Source: Alphaproteobacteria bacterium UBA2966
GTDB taxonomy: Bacteria > Pseudomonadota > Alphaproteobacteria > UBA2966
DNA: 64,000 nucleotides
NCBI GenBank assembly: GCA_002348365.1
Contig: DEBC01000089.1
Span: forward strand, 1-64,000
Reading direction: 5' to 3'
In this document: one piece after another, positions 17,477-25,446 of the stretch
Position numbering within the stretch: position 1 is the stretch's first letter
Layout: each line of letters starts with the position of its first letter
Program-made: the position numbers and the translations under genes
Notes under the pieces: generated by a model
Seen by the model: the letters and a program-made list of their open reading frames with translations, nothing else
Database searches by the model: none
What the model was told of the DNA's origin: nothing

Positions 17477-19008
17477 TGTGCGGCCGCACTCGTCTCGGTG
17501 AGTCCGAGCTTGTCGGCGAGCCCGATGCGCTGCAGCTTTCCGGTGGCACCTTTCGGAATCTCTTCAAGGAATACGATGGTGCGGGGGACCTTGAAGGCGG
17601 CCAGACGTTGGGCCGCAAAATCACGAAGCTCCTTCTCCGTCAGCGAAGATCCATCGCGTAGAACGATGGCGGCTGCGACGTCCTCGCCCAATTTGTCATG
17701 GGGCAGGGCGAAGGTGACGGCTTGAGCCACTGCCTCATGGTCCATCAAAATCTCATCCACTTCGAGCGGCGATATCTTCTCGCCGCCGCGATTGATGATC
17801 TCCTTCAAGCGTCCGGTGATGGTGAGATACCCGTCTTCGTCGAAATAGCCCTGATCGCCCGTCCTGAACCAACCGTCGTCGAATGCGGTGGCATTGGCTT
17901 CGGGATTGGCCTCATACCCATGCGTGACGTTTGCACCCCTGATAACGACTTCGCCAACGGTACCTTGATCCTGCACGGCGCCCGACTCATCGAAGATCGC
18001 GACTTCGGGCCCTGCCGGAAGCCCCACTGAACCGGGTTTCCGGGCTTGGGGTGGCAACGGGTTGGATGCCATCTGATGTGCGGCCTCTGTCATGCCATAG
18101 GACTCGATCACGGGGACGCCGAACACTTCCTCCAGCTCTGCCATGACCTGAGACGGCAGGGATGCGCTGGACGATCGGATCAGGCGCAGATCGGAGTCTT
18201 CGATGATCTCGCGGTTGCGTGCTGCGCGGGACAAGATGGCCTGGTGCATCGTCGGCACGGCCGTATACCAGGTCGGTCGAACTTCCTCGAGCCATGCGAA
18301 GAATCGCAATGCATTGAACCCCGGGGGGCAGTGCACGGACGCGCCAGCCGCGAGGCTCGACAGCACGGCGCCCATCAGGCCGTGAATGTGGAAAAGCGGC
18401 ATGACATTGAGGCAACGGTCATCGGCGACCAGCGACAGCGTCGTCGAGATGTTCCGGGCGGATGCGCAGACGTTGGTATGACTCAACGGCACGATCTTGG
18501 GACGCGACGTCGTGCCCGACGTGTGCAGAACCAGCGCGATGTCATCGGCCTTGGAATCACCATCCTCGGAAGGAGCTGCCGCGGCGTCTCCCACCAGTGC
18601 GAACGATCCGGCAGTATCCGTCGGCTGGCTGGACAGCTCCAATACAGTGATGCCGAGGCGCTTTGCGACGGCTACGGCTGGCGACTCGTCTCCATCGGCA
18701 ACGATCAAGGCTTTGGCGTTAAGGTCACTAAGGTAAAACTCGAACTCTTCGTCGCGGTACGCGGGATTCAACGGCGCCGTGGTCGCTCCTGCGGCCACCG
18801 ACACGAAGGCGCTCGCCATTTCGGGGCCGTTTGGCAGGACAATCGCTATTCGATCGTTTCGGCCAATGCCGAAGTCGCGCAATGTCGCGACGGTTTGTGC
18901 CGCATGTGCCCGCAGTCCGTCATAGGTGGTGGAAATGCGTTCAGGCGCGCCAATGGCGACGGCATTGGCATCGCCGCGCGAGAGGAGATCGAGGATCGTG
19001 TCTGACAT
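17473..19008 (-). CDS. AMP-dependent acyl-CoA ligase, oxalyl-CoA synthetase (AAE3/Pcs60)-like
   Basis: A 511-residue ANL-superfamily ligase. Motifs in order: P-loop LHTSGTTSRPKIVPLSHTN (near 165-185), LPLFHIHG-type core MPLFHIHGLMGAVLSSLAAG, YGMTEAAHQM, adenylate-binding RTGDQGYFDEDGYLTITGRL, hinge GRLKEIINRGGEKISP and catalytic Lys in PKGATGKLQRI. The segment TAPLNPAYRDEEFEFYLSDL resembles oxalate-CoA ligases of the AAE3/Pcs60 type, which detoxify or catabolise oxalate; this substrate is a family-level guess. It heads the minus-strand run ending at 11385. Confidence 0.87.
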   Translation of the reverse strand: MSDTILDLLSRGDANAVAIGAPERISTTYDGLRAHAAQTVATLRDFGIGRNDRIAIVLPNGPEMASAFVSVAAGATTAPLNPAYRDEEFEFYLSDLNAKALIVADGDESPAVAVAKRLGITVLELSSQPTDTAGSFALVGDAAAAPSEDGDSKADDIALVLHTSGTTSRPKIVPLSHTNVCASARNISTTLSLVADDRCLNVMPLFHIHGLMGAVLSSLAAGASVHCPPGFNALRFFAWLEEVRPTWYTAVPTMHQAILSRAARNREIIEDSDLRLIRSSSASLPSQVMAELEEVFGVPVIESYGMTEAAHQMASNPLPPQARKPGSVGLPAGPEVAIFDESGAVQDQGTVGEVVIRGANVTHGYEANPEANATAFDDGWFRTGDQGYFDEDGYLTITGRLKEIINRGGEKISPLEVDEILMDHEAVAQAVTFALPHDKLGEDVAAAIVLRDGSSLTEKELRDFAAQRLAAFKVPRTIVFLEEIPKGATGKLQRIGLADKLGLTETSAAAQ

Positions 19009-19142
19009 GTTCGCCGAAACTGAGTGAGGGTCGCCTCTGAAAGTGCCAAATACCCCTGGAGCGTCTGACGATCAGAGGGCTGGCGTGATTCCACTCGATC
19101 ACGCCGTCACAGGCAAGTCTTTAGGGAATCAGAAGGCGCAGA

Positions 19143-19649
19143 CTAAGTTTTGACCGTGAGGGGCAGGAACCGGATTTCGGAATCGGTCGCCCGCTGTTCT
19201 GTTGCCTGGTATGCCGCGACGGCCTCCTCCGCCATTCCGGGCCCTTTGCGCTCGTCCTGCGGCATCGTCTGTTGGGCTATAAATTGGGTCAGTAAGGGAC
19301 TCGAGTAGGTCGCGAAGCCACTAAAATTTCCCGCATTGGTCGGGTGGTGCGGCCGGTCCTTCGCAGGATGGAAGTCTCGACCGGCGCGATCCGCTGCCCG
19401 TCTGCCGGAGTAGCCCTCGGCACGACGGTCCTAGCTCCTTATCTGTTCGTTGCTCTGGTAATCATGGAATGCGGGGCGGGCACGTCCATGATGGGCCTCC
19501 CCGCGTAGTCGAAGGTTGCCGGACTCATAGAAGCTCGGTCGCTCGCTGGGGGCGTGGACCGATGGTTGTACGATTGCTAGGGACGTTGCGGCTGTCACGT
19601 CGGCCGTCTTCTGCCCTTTAAAAACCTGCCCAAATAACTGGCGAGCATT
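19143..19649 (-). pseudogene. Possible decayed gene: long open frame with one in-frame TAG and no clear start
   Basis: On the minus strand a frame runs from 19649 to the TAG at 19145-19143, open for 168 codons except for one TAG at 19433-19431. The composition looks coding, for example SERPSFYESGNLRLRGE before the TAG and the C-terminal YSSPLLTQFIAQQTMPQDE and EEAVAAYQATEQRA segments after it. No ATG begins the frame; a GTG at 19598 is possible. I cannot name the family. With this base composition such a frame can arise by chance, so this is a tentative call; it would be a gene with a nonsense codon, or a longer gene that has lost its start. Confidence 0.38.
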
Positions 19650-19979
19650 CTATTCTCGAGAAGTTACTTAAAATTAAAGATAATTTTATCTCGAATTATG
19701 TTAGCATTTGATTCACCATATCATTCTGACGGGTGGGCGAGCCCGGAAACCCAGGGTTTTCGCGGGTTTGTCTATATACGTCGGGCGTCGGAAAAGTATC
19801 CTCGAGAGCCCTGGATTATCGGAAATTCCGCGAAAAATGATGATTCACGGGTTGGAAGTTGGTCTGACTTCGTGCCCGGCAGGGTATCCGATGCCCCGGG
19901 ACCCTGCCGGGCACGGTTGTGTCCAGAGTATGCCAGCCCCTATGACAGGTTGATGAAGCCCCAGGTTTGAGGATTCTGC
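19650..19979. promoter_or_regulatory. AT-rich intergenic region with palindromes
   Basis: The whole stretch 19009-19979 has no recognisable intact gene. Its right part contains an AT-rich island, about 19630-19730, with two perfect palindromic elements: TTCTCGAGAA at 19653-19662 and AGATAATTTTATCT at 19678-19691. Local AT content is far above the neighbouring DNA. It lies upstream of the plus-strand transporter at 19980 and of the decayed minus-strand frame, so it may hold promoters or operators. The transporter's ribosome site (GAGG, about 8 bases before GTG 19980) is at the right end. Confidence 0.4.
19871..19915. repeat. Perfect 15-bp inverted repeat (hairpin)
   Basis: CGTGCCCGGCAGGGT at 19871-19885 is the exact reverse complement of 19901-19915, with a 15-base spacer. 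The RNA hairpin would be very stable on either strand. No T tract follows on either side, so it is not a standard intrinsic terminator. It could be a REP-like element, a binding site or a processing site in the leader of the transporter gene. No second copy was noticed in this window. Confidence 0.75.
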
Positions 19980-20927
19980 GTGGGAAACGGACGGACACAG
20001 CCGACTTTGATCGGGACAATTGCGATAGTGATGTGGGCGGCGCTTGCAGTGCTCACGGCACAAACCGGCCGAGTTCCGCCGTTCCTGCTGGTCGCTTTAT
20101 CCTTCACGTTGGCGTTCGCCATCGGAGTCGTGTTTTGGCTCACGGAAGCGGGGCAGGAAGACGGGCAAAACATGGTCGCCCGCGTCGCCTCCCACTTCAA
20201 GCTGCCGCTCGGGGTTTGGATACTCGGAGTGGGCGGGTTGTTCGGCTATCACTTCTTTTACTTCGTGGCTCTGCGAAACGCGCCACCGGTGGAAGCCAGC
20301 CTGATCGCATATCTGTGGCCGCTCTTGATCGTTGTCTTTTCGGGATTTCTACCAGGTGAGCGACTGCGTTGGTGGCACCTTGCCGGAACGGCCGCAGGAT
20401 TGCTGGGCACGGCCGTTCTCATCACCGGCGGCGAAGTCTCGTTCAAAAGTGAATTTGCGGTGGGATATGCGGCTGCGGCGGTCTGCGCTCTGACGTGGTC
20501 TGGCTACTCCGTGCTTTCGCGTGCCGTGCGGCATGTCCCTAGCAGCGCGGTCGGGGCCTTTTGCGGCGTAACCGCCGTCCTCAGCTACGGCGCGCATCTT
20601 GCCCTGGAATCGACAATCTGGCCGGCAAGTGTTGGAGAATGGCTGGCGGTCGCTGGGCTGGGCTTGGGCCCTGTGGGGGCGGCGTTCTATCTATGGGATC
20701 ACGGCGTCAAGCACGGGGATATCCGAATTCTTGGGGCATCCTCATATGGAGCGCCTTTGCTCTCGACATTGATACTGATTGCCGTCGGTTTAGCTGATGC
20801 CACATGGCAGGTTGGCATCGCCTGCCTGTTGATTACGGGCGGGGCAGTATTGGCGGCACGAGAGATGATCGAGCTCCGCCGTTCAAAAGAGCCGTCATCG
20901 CGTGACGGCCCACCGCGCGCGGGTTAG
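19980..20927 (+). CDS. DMT superfamily transporter (EamA domain)
   Basis: A 315-residue inner-membrane protein with about ten hydrophobic helices in two EamA repeats. The first helix is IGTIAIVMWAALAVLTAQTG; FGYHFFYFVALRNAPPVEAS and LIAYLWPLLIVVFSGFLPGE are the conserved repeat core; the second repeat includes ALTWSGYSVLSRA and YLWDHGVKHGDI. Relatives export amino acids or other small metabolites. Translation starts with GTG; GAGG precedes it. The C-terminus is a short basic tail. Followed after 32 bases by the glyoxalase II gene on the same strand, so the pair may be cotranscribed. Confidence 0.88.
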   Translation: MGNGRTQPTLIGTIAIVMWAALAVLTAQTGRVPPFLLVALSFTLAFAIGVVFWLTEAGQEDGQNMVARVASHFKLPLGVWILGVGGLFGYHFFYFVALRNAPPVEASLIAYLWPLLIVVFSGFLPGERLRWWHLAGTAAGLLGTAVLITGGEVSFKSEFAVGYAAAAVCALTWSGYSVLSRAVRHVPSSAVGAFCGVTAVLSYGAHLALESTIWPASVGEWLAVAGLGLGPVGAAFYLWDHGVKHGDIRILGASSYGAPLLSTLILIAVGLADATWQVGIACLLITGGAVLAAREMIELRRSKEPSSRDGPPRAG

Positions 20928-20959
20928 AGTGCCGCCAAACCTTTCGGGAGGAGCAACCG

Positions 20960-21751
20960 ATGATCGTCGAGCAAGTGTGGACGGCCAACAATTTTCGTAA
21001 CTTCAATTACCTGATTGTCTGTCCCGAGACAGGAGAGGCATTGGCCATCGACCCTCTGGATCACGAGAAGTGTCTGGCGGCCGCTGAGTCCAACGGTTGG
21101 CAAATCACCCTGGTCCTGAACACACACGAACACCACGATCACATCGGTGGAAATCAGGCCGTGATCGAAGCAACGGGTGCCAAGCTGCTCGCCCACAAGA
21201 ACGCCAAGGAGAAAATCCCCGATATGGATGTCGGACTCGGTGCGGGCGACGTGGTGAAAGTCGGTCGGACGGTCGAGCTCGAGTCATTGGATACGCCCGG
21301 CCACACCATGAGCCACGTCTGCCTCCTGTCGCGTACAGATCAGCCGGCACTGTTCTGCGGCGACACGCTGTTCAACGCGGGTGCGGGAAACTGCCACAAC
21401 GGCGGCCACCCGGCCGAGCTTTACGACACGTTCGTCCGGCAACTGGCATCTCTGCCCGACAACACATTGATTTATCCGGGCCACGATTACATCGCCAACA
21501 ATCTGGAGTTCACCCTGGACCGAGAGCCTGACAATCCCCGTGCACCGGAACTCCTGAAACAGGTCGGCGATCAGGATCCCAATGATGCACTGGTCTCCAC
21601 GCTGGGGCTGGAGAAAGAGATCAACACGTTCTTCCGTCTCCACAACCCGACCGTCATCGCAAAATTGCGTGCAGCCTTTCCGGATCTGCCGGATGAGCCA
21701 GACGAAAAAACTGTCTTCCTCAAACTGCGCGAGCTCCGCAACAGCTGGTAA
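20960..21751 (+). CDS. gloB: Hydroxyacylglutathione hydrolase (glyoxalase II)-like metallo-hydrolase
   Basis: The 263-residue metallo-beta-lactamase-fold enzyme has the binuclear metal motif LNTHEHHDHIGG (THxHxDH) near residues 54-65, further ligands in LDTPGHTMSHV, LFCGDTLFNAGAG and IYPGHDY, and the C-terminal glyoxalase II segment NNLEFTLDREPDN and PDEKTVFLKLRELRN. It hydrolyses S-D-lactoylglutathione to D-lactate and glutathione in methylglyoxal detoxification. GGGAGG lies before the ATG. Convergent with a glutathione S-transferase, which fits glutathione metabolism. Confidence 0.92.
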   Translation: MIVEQVWTANNFRNFNYLIVCPETGEALAIDPLDHEKCLAAAESNGWQITLVLNTHEHHDHIGGNQAVIEATGAKLLAHKNAKEKIPDMDVGLGAGDVVKVGRTVELESLDTPGHTMSHVCLLSRTDQPALFCGDTLFNAGAGNCHNGGHPAELYDTFVRQLASLPDNTLIYPGHDYIANNLEFTLDREPDNPRAPELLKQVGDQDPNDALVSTLGLEKEINTFFRLHNPTVIAKLRAAFPDLPDEPDEKTVFLKLRELRNSW

Positions 21752-21763
21752 GCAGAGCGGCTA

Positions 21764-22363
21764 TCATTCGCGAGGCGTGGTGTCCTGCAGCGAGGGACGC
21801 GCGGCTATCTCCTGATACCAGGATGCCAGTCGGGGGTGGTCTTCCCGCCAGTCGAAGTCGGGCAGCCGGAAATCGAGGTAGCCCAGGCTGATCCCGGTGG
21901 TCAGCAACCCGATATCTATCCCGGTGTAGGTATCCGCCGCAGCCTCCATCGCGTCGACGGCTCGTTCGACAATGCCCAACTGGCGTTCCATCCACCATGC
22001 CGATTGCTCGCCAGCATCACGCATCAGCTCACGCCGCCTCAGGATGGCCGCATCCATCAAGCCATCCGCCAGCGCCATGCGGGTCAGCGCCTGCCAGCGC
22101 AATGGGCCTTCAGGCGCAAACAGGCGTGGTGGCTCGCGCAGCGAGTCGAGGTATTCGCATATAACGGGGCTATCGAACAGCACGCTGCCGTCTGGGAGTG
22201 TCAGCGCCGGGATCTTGCCGATGGGGTTCTGAGTGGCGATGTCCGTGGCGGGGTCCCACGGATTTGTCGTCTCAAGTTCGAGATCACCAGCAACACCGGC
22301 CTCGATGGCCGTAGCCATGCATTTGCGGACAAACGGGGAGGTCGTGGAATAACGGAGTTTCAC
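21764..22363 (-). CDS. Glutathione S-transferase family protein
   Basis: The 199-residue product has the thioredoxin-like N-terminal domain: KLRYSTTSPFVRKCMATAIE contains the conserved SPFVRK active-site loop, then NPIGKIPALTLPDGSVLFDSPVICEYLD with the cis-Pro and glutathione-binding Glu/Ser. The C-terminal helical domain covers about residues 85-195 (ISLGYLDFRLPDFDWREDHPRL). It resembles beta-like bacterial GSTs. The gene is convergent with glyoxalase II (12-base gap). A small open frame ends 15 bases upstream of its ATG. Confidence 0.88.
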   Translation of the reverse strand: MKLRYSTTSPFVRKCMATAIEAGVAGDLELETTNPWDPATDIATQNPIGKIPALTLPDGSVLFDSPVICEYLDSLREPPRLFAPEGPLRWQALTRMALADGLMDAAILRRRELMRDAGEQSAWWMERQLGIVERAVDAMEAAADTYTGIDIGLLTTGISLGYLDFRLPDFDWREDHPRLASWYQEIAARPSLQDTTPRE

Positions 22364-22378
22364 GGAACCGGGACCGGA

Positions 22379-22516
22379 TTAGTACTTGTCACGGCGTTTT
22401 CTCAGGCGACCGAATGCCTTCGAAGCCGGCGCGTCGCCATCCAGTTTCACGGCGCGCTGAATCTCAGGCTCGTCAGCCCGCAGAACCGGAACCTGTTCGA
22501 TTTCCAGATTTCCCAT
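22379..22516 (-). CDS. Small hypothetical protein upstream of GST
   Basis: A 45-codon frame (ATG 22516, MGNLEIEQVPVLRADEPEI) ends 15 bases before the GST start on the same strand, a spacing expected for translational coupling. The product is acidic in the first half and ends in a basic tail, AFGRLRKRRDKY. A longer form starting at 22588 exists but its extra residues look random. GGGGGAA about 13-18 bases before the ATG is a weak ribosome site. No family is recognised, so reality is uncertain. Confidence 0.4.
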   Translation of the reverse strand: MGNLEIEQVPVLRADEPEIQRAVKLDGDAPASKAFGRLRKRRDKY

Positions 22517-22706
22517 ACTCACGGCGTATTCCCCCGACAGCCGACGCGAGATTGACGTTGCGGTTCCCCGGATTGCGCCCACCCGCAATACTTGAGTCGT
22601 GATTAAAACTCAACTGTCGCGTGTTGTCGTGTGACCATGGTCACACGATGTTCATTCATTATGCACGTCCGTCCGCGGCAAGTCTCTATGCTAGCATCCG
22701 GTTATC

Positions 22707-23468
22707 ATGCGGCCTGATATCGTCGATTTGGATCAGTTCTACACCACTCGCCTCGGCCAGGTGAGCCGGAGACTGATTCGCCGGCGCCTGCAGGAAATTT
22801 GGCCGGATGTCAGCGGGCAACGTGTGCTCGGGATGGGATACGCAACTCCTTATCTCAGAACATTTCGGGACAAGGCTGATCGGGTGCTGGCGGCGATGCC
22901 CGCCGGTCAGGGAGTCATACACTGGCCAAAAGGGGAGCCCGGACTCGTGACGCTGTCCGAGGAATCCGAGATTCCGCTTCCCGACAGTTCGATGGACCGG
23001 ATATTGCTGGTTCACTGCCTCGAGAACGCCGAGCAGGTGCGACCGATGCTGCGAGAGATATGGCGCGTGATGACGTCGGGCGGAAGGCTCATCGTGGTGG
23101 TACCGAATCGCCGGGGCCTGTGGGCACGCATCGAACGCACTCCTTTTGGATATGGTCAGCCGTTTTCGCCACCACAGTTAAACAGATTGTTGCGGGAAAC
23201 CATGTTCTCGCCCACGACGACATCGGCGGCGGTCTCAATCCCGCCTGTGACGTGGCGCCCGCTTCTGCGCATGGCGCCTGCGATCGAGCGCGTGGGACGG
23301 CAGTGGGGCCGGGCGGTCGCGGGTGTATTGATCGTCGAGGCGGGGAAACAGATCTACGCGGTAACCGCCGACCGCGCCCAGAGGGTGCGGACCCGACGAA
23401 TGGTGGCTCCTGCGACCAACAACGTATCTCCACGAAACGTGAGGTGCGTCACTTGGCAGAGGGTTTGA
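22707..23468 (+). CDS. Class I SAM-dependent methyltransferase domain protein
   Basis: A 253-residue protein with the downstream half of a Rossmann methyltransferase: DSSMDRILLVHCLENAEQ (motif IV-like), LREIWRVMTSGGRLIVVVPNRRGLWARIE and a C-terminal extension. The glycine-rich motif I is degenerate (GQRVLGMGYATPYLR), though the core remains recognisable. Target unknown. It is convergent with metW, stops separated by 12 bases. Similar proteins next to metW/gloB are common in this bacterial group, which supports the call. Upstream region 22589-22706 is an unassigned promoter. Confidence 0.78.
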   Translation: MRPDIVDLDQFYTTRLGQVSRRLIRRRLQEIWPDVSGQRVLGMGYATPYLRTFRDKADRVLAAMPAGQGVIHWPKGEPGLVTLSEESEIPLPDSSMDRILLVHCLENAEQVRPMLREIWRVMTSGGRLIVVVPNRRGLWARIERTPFGYGQPFSPPQLNRLLRETMFSPTTTSAAVSIPPVTWRPLLRMAPAIERVGRQWGRAVAGVLIVEAGKQIYAVTADRAQRVRTRRMVAPATNNVSPRNVRCVTWQRV

Positions 23469-23480
23469 AAGTAATTCCCG

Positions 23481-24143
23481 TCAGCCGGTGCCCGGGCGGC
23501 TGAGCAGGAAAACGCCCTGCTCGCTGAGAAGGTTCGCGAAGGGACCGTCACCCACGAAATTCATGCGATTCCCCAATCTGTCTGCTGAGATATGGCGCTC
23601 GATGCGAATGCTAAGGGCGGCACACAGTTCGATGAAATCCTTAATCGTACAGAAGTGGGAGTTGGGCGTGTCATGCCATTGCTGGGTCAGCGCTTTGGTG
23701 ACGGGCATGCGACCCGTCACGGCGAGTTGCCATCGCACACTCCAGTGACCGAAATTGGGAATCGAGATCACCGCGCGGCGTCCAATTCGCAAGAGTTCAG
23801 CGAGGACGTCCCCGGGCCGCCGGACCTGCTGCAGCGTCTGACTGAGGACGGCATAGTCAAATGATGCCGTAGGATAGTTCACCAGGTCTGTATCGGCGTC
23901 TCCCTGAACGACGGACAATCCCTGGGCGACACACGCATTGACGCCCGCCTGGCTGAGTTCGATTCCCCGACCATCGACGTTCTTGGTTCTTGCGAGATGA
24001 TGCAGGAGCGCACCGTTGCCGCACCCGACGTCCAGCACACGCGAACCCGTGTCAATCATGTCGGCGATCAGCAGAAGGTCGACCCGGATGTTGCTCCCGG
24101 GATCAGATGTCGGGCCGGAACTCACTGGGTTGTGCCGCTCCAA
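23481..24143 (-). CDS. metW: Methionine biosynthesis protein MetW
   Basis: A 220-residue MetW-family methyltransferase-like protein: [26 protein letters not shown] (motif I near 37-46), [19 protein letters not shown], and the MetW-typical [16 protein letters not shown] and [23 protein letters not shown]. MetW is known to act with MetX in methionine synthesis. Its start overlaps the 3' end of metX by 22 bases, so the two are translationally coupled. Confidence 0.93.
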   Translation of the reverse strand: MERHNPVSSGPTSDPGSNIRVDLLLIADMIDTGSRVLDVGCGNGALLHHLARTKNVDGRGIELSQAGVNACVAQGLSVVQGDADTDLVNYPTASFDYAVLSQTLQQVRRPGDVLAELLRIGRRAVISIPNFGHWSVRWQLAVTGRMPVTKALTQQWHDTPNSHFCTIKDFIELCAALSIRIERHISADRLGNRMNFVGDGPFANLLSEQGVFLLSRPGTG

Positions 24144-25297
24144 TGTTCCGCGGCGCCCCTCAGGAATCCCCGTATTGTCTCGAACATCTCGGGTTCATCG
24201 AGCAGAAAGGCATCGTGTCCTTTGTCGCTCTCGATTTCGACAAAGCTCACGTTCGCTGCGGCGGCATTCAATGCGTGAACGATGGTGCGGTTCTCGGAAG
24301 TGGGAAACAGCCAGTCTCCTGTAAAGGAGATAATGCAGAACCTGGTCGGGCTCCCCTGAAAGGCGTCTGCCAGTACGCCACGGTACTCGGCGATGAGGTC
24401 GAAGTAGTCCATGGCTCGCGTGAGATACAAATATGAGTTCGCATCGAAACGCTCGACAAAGACTTCTCCCTGATGCCGCAGATAGCTCTCAACCTGGAAA
24501 TCGGCGCCGAAGCCGTAGGACAAAGTCTCCCGATCCTGAAGCTGACGTCCAAATTTTCGATGCATCGCCGCTTCTGACAGATAACTGATGTGGGCTGCCA
24601 TTCGAGCAACCGAAAGGCCGGCGCGTGGGATCGCGTTGTGCGAAAGATAATCACCACCATGCCAATCGGTGTCACCCATGATTGCTAGGCGTCCCACCTC
24701 GTGCAGGGCGATGTTCTGGGCCGTGTGATGTGCCGCGCTGCCGATCGGGATGGCGGCGTGGACGCGCTCGGGATAGGTCACCGTCCACTGCAATGCCTGC
24801 ATGCCACCCATCGATCCGCCGGAAACGCAGAAAATCTTATCGATGCCGAGATGGTCGAGCAGCATCGCTTGAGCCCGAACCATGTCCTTGATGGTGATGA
24901 CGGGAAACGAAAGTCCGTATGGCCTTCCCGTTTTAGGGTCGTCGGACCTGGGTCCTGTCGTACCCATGCAACCGCCGAGTACGTTTGCGCATACCACGAA
25001 GTAGCGATCCGTATCGAAAGGGAGTCCGGGGCCCACCATAAGCGGCCACCAGCCGTCTCTTCCCGTAACGGGATTGATACCGGTGACAAACTGATCACCC
25101 GTCAGGGCGTGGCAAACGAGAATCACATTGGACTTCTCGTCGTTCAGCTGCCCGTAGGTCTCGTATGCAATGGTGAAGGGGCCCAGTTCCGTGCCGCTAT
25201 CGAGCGTGAGAGGCGTCTCGGTGCCGAGCACAACCGTCCGTCCGGCCCGCTCTTCGGGACCGGTGACAACTTCTTCGTGACGCTGAGTGCTATTCAT
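24122..25297 (-). CDS. metX: Homoserine O-acyltransferase MetX
   Basis: The 391-residue product is an alpha/beta hydrolase-fold MetX: nucleophile [16 protein letters not shown], catalytic Asp in [14 protein letters not shown] and His in [15 protein letters not shown]. It acylates L-homoserine at O for methionine synthesis; proteobacterial MetX members use acetyl- or succinyl-CoA and the acyl donor cannot be read from this sequence alone. It precedes metW, overlapping 22 bases. I saw no SAM riboswitch in the 149 bases upstream; a TTGACA is present at 25371-25366. Confidence 0.94.
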   Translation of the reverse strand: MNSTQRHEEVVTGPEERAGRTVVLGTETPLTLDSGTELGPFTIAYETYGQLNDEKSNVILVCHALTGDQFVTGINPVTGRDGWWPLMVGPGLPFDTDRYFVVCANVLGGCMGTTGPRSDDPKTGRPYGLSFPVITIKDMVRAQAMLLDHLGIDKIFCVSGGSMGGMQALQWTVTYPERVHAAIPIGSAAHHTAQNIALHEVGRLAIMGDTDWHGGDYLSHNAIPRAGLSVARMAAHISYLSEAAMHRKFGRQLQDRETLSYGFGADFQVESYLRHQGEVFVERFDANSYLYLTRAMDYFDLIAEYRGVLADAFQGSPTRFCIISFTGDWLFPTSENRTIVHALNAAAANVSFVEIESDKGHDAFLLDEPEMFETIRGFLRGAAEHWSGTTQ

Positions 25298-25365
25298 CGC
25301 TCAACGGAGAACCGCCCACAAAACGCTCAGGGAAGGAAAGCATAGCTATGGACAAGTCTCCGTAA

Positions 25366-25371
25366 TGTCAA
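25366..25371 (-). promoter_or_regulatory. metX: Possible -35 box for metXW
   Basis: The minus strand reads TTGACA at 25371-25366, a perfect -35 consensus, 69 bases before the metX ATG. The -10 region is poor (TAGCTA at a 17-base spacing, or TATGCT at 21), so the promoter is tentative. Confidence 0.3.
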
Positions 25372-25446
25372 CGTTTTCTTTGATTTTATGGCACCTCAGG
25401 ACTACTACTATCCTACTCTTTTGGTGCGTAACCATCACAGATCGAT

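Noticed and set aside
19698..19970. Plus-strand open frame of about 90 codons in the 19-20 kb gap
   Set aside because: No ribosome site or family features; it spans the AT-rich island and the inverted repeat, and the protein looks random.
25298..25446. Possible SAM riboswitch before metX
   Set aside because: Searched by eye for SAM-II-type pseudoknot features in the minus-strand leader and found none.
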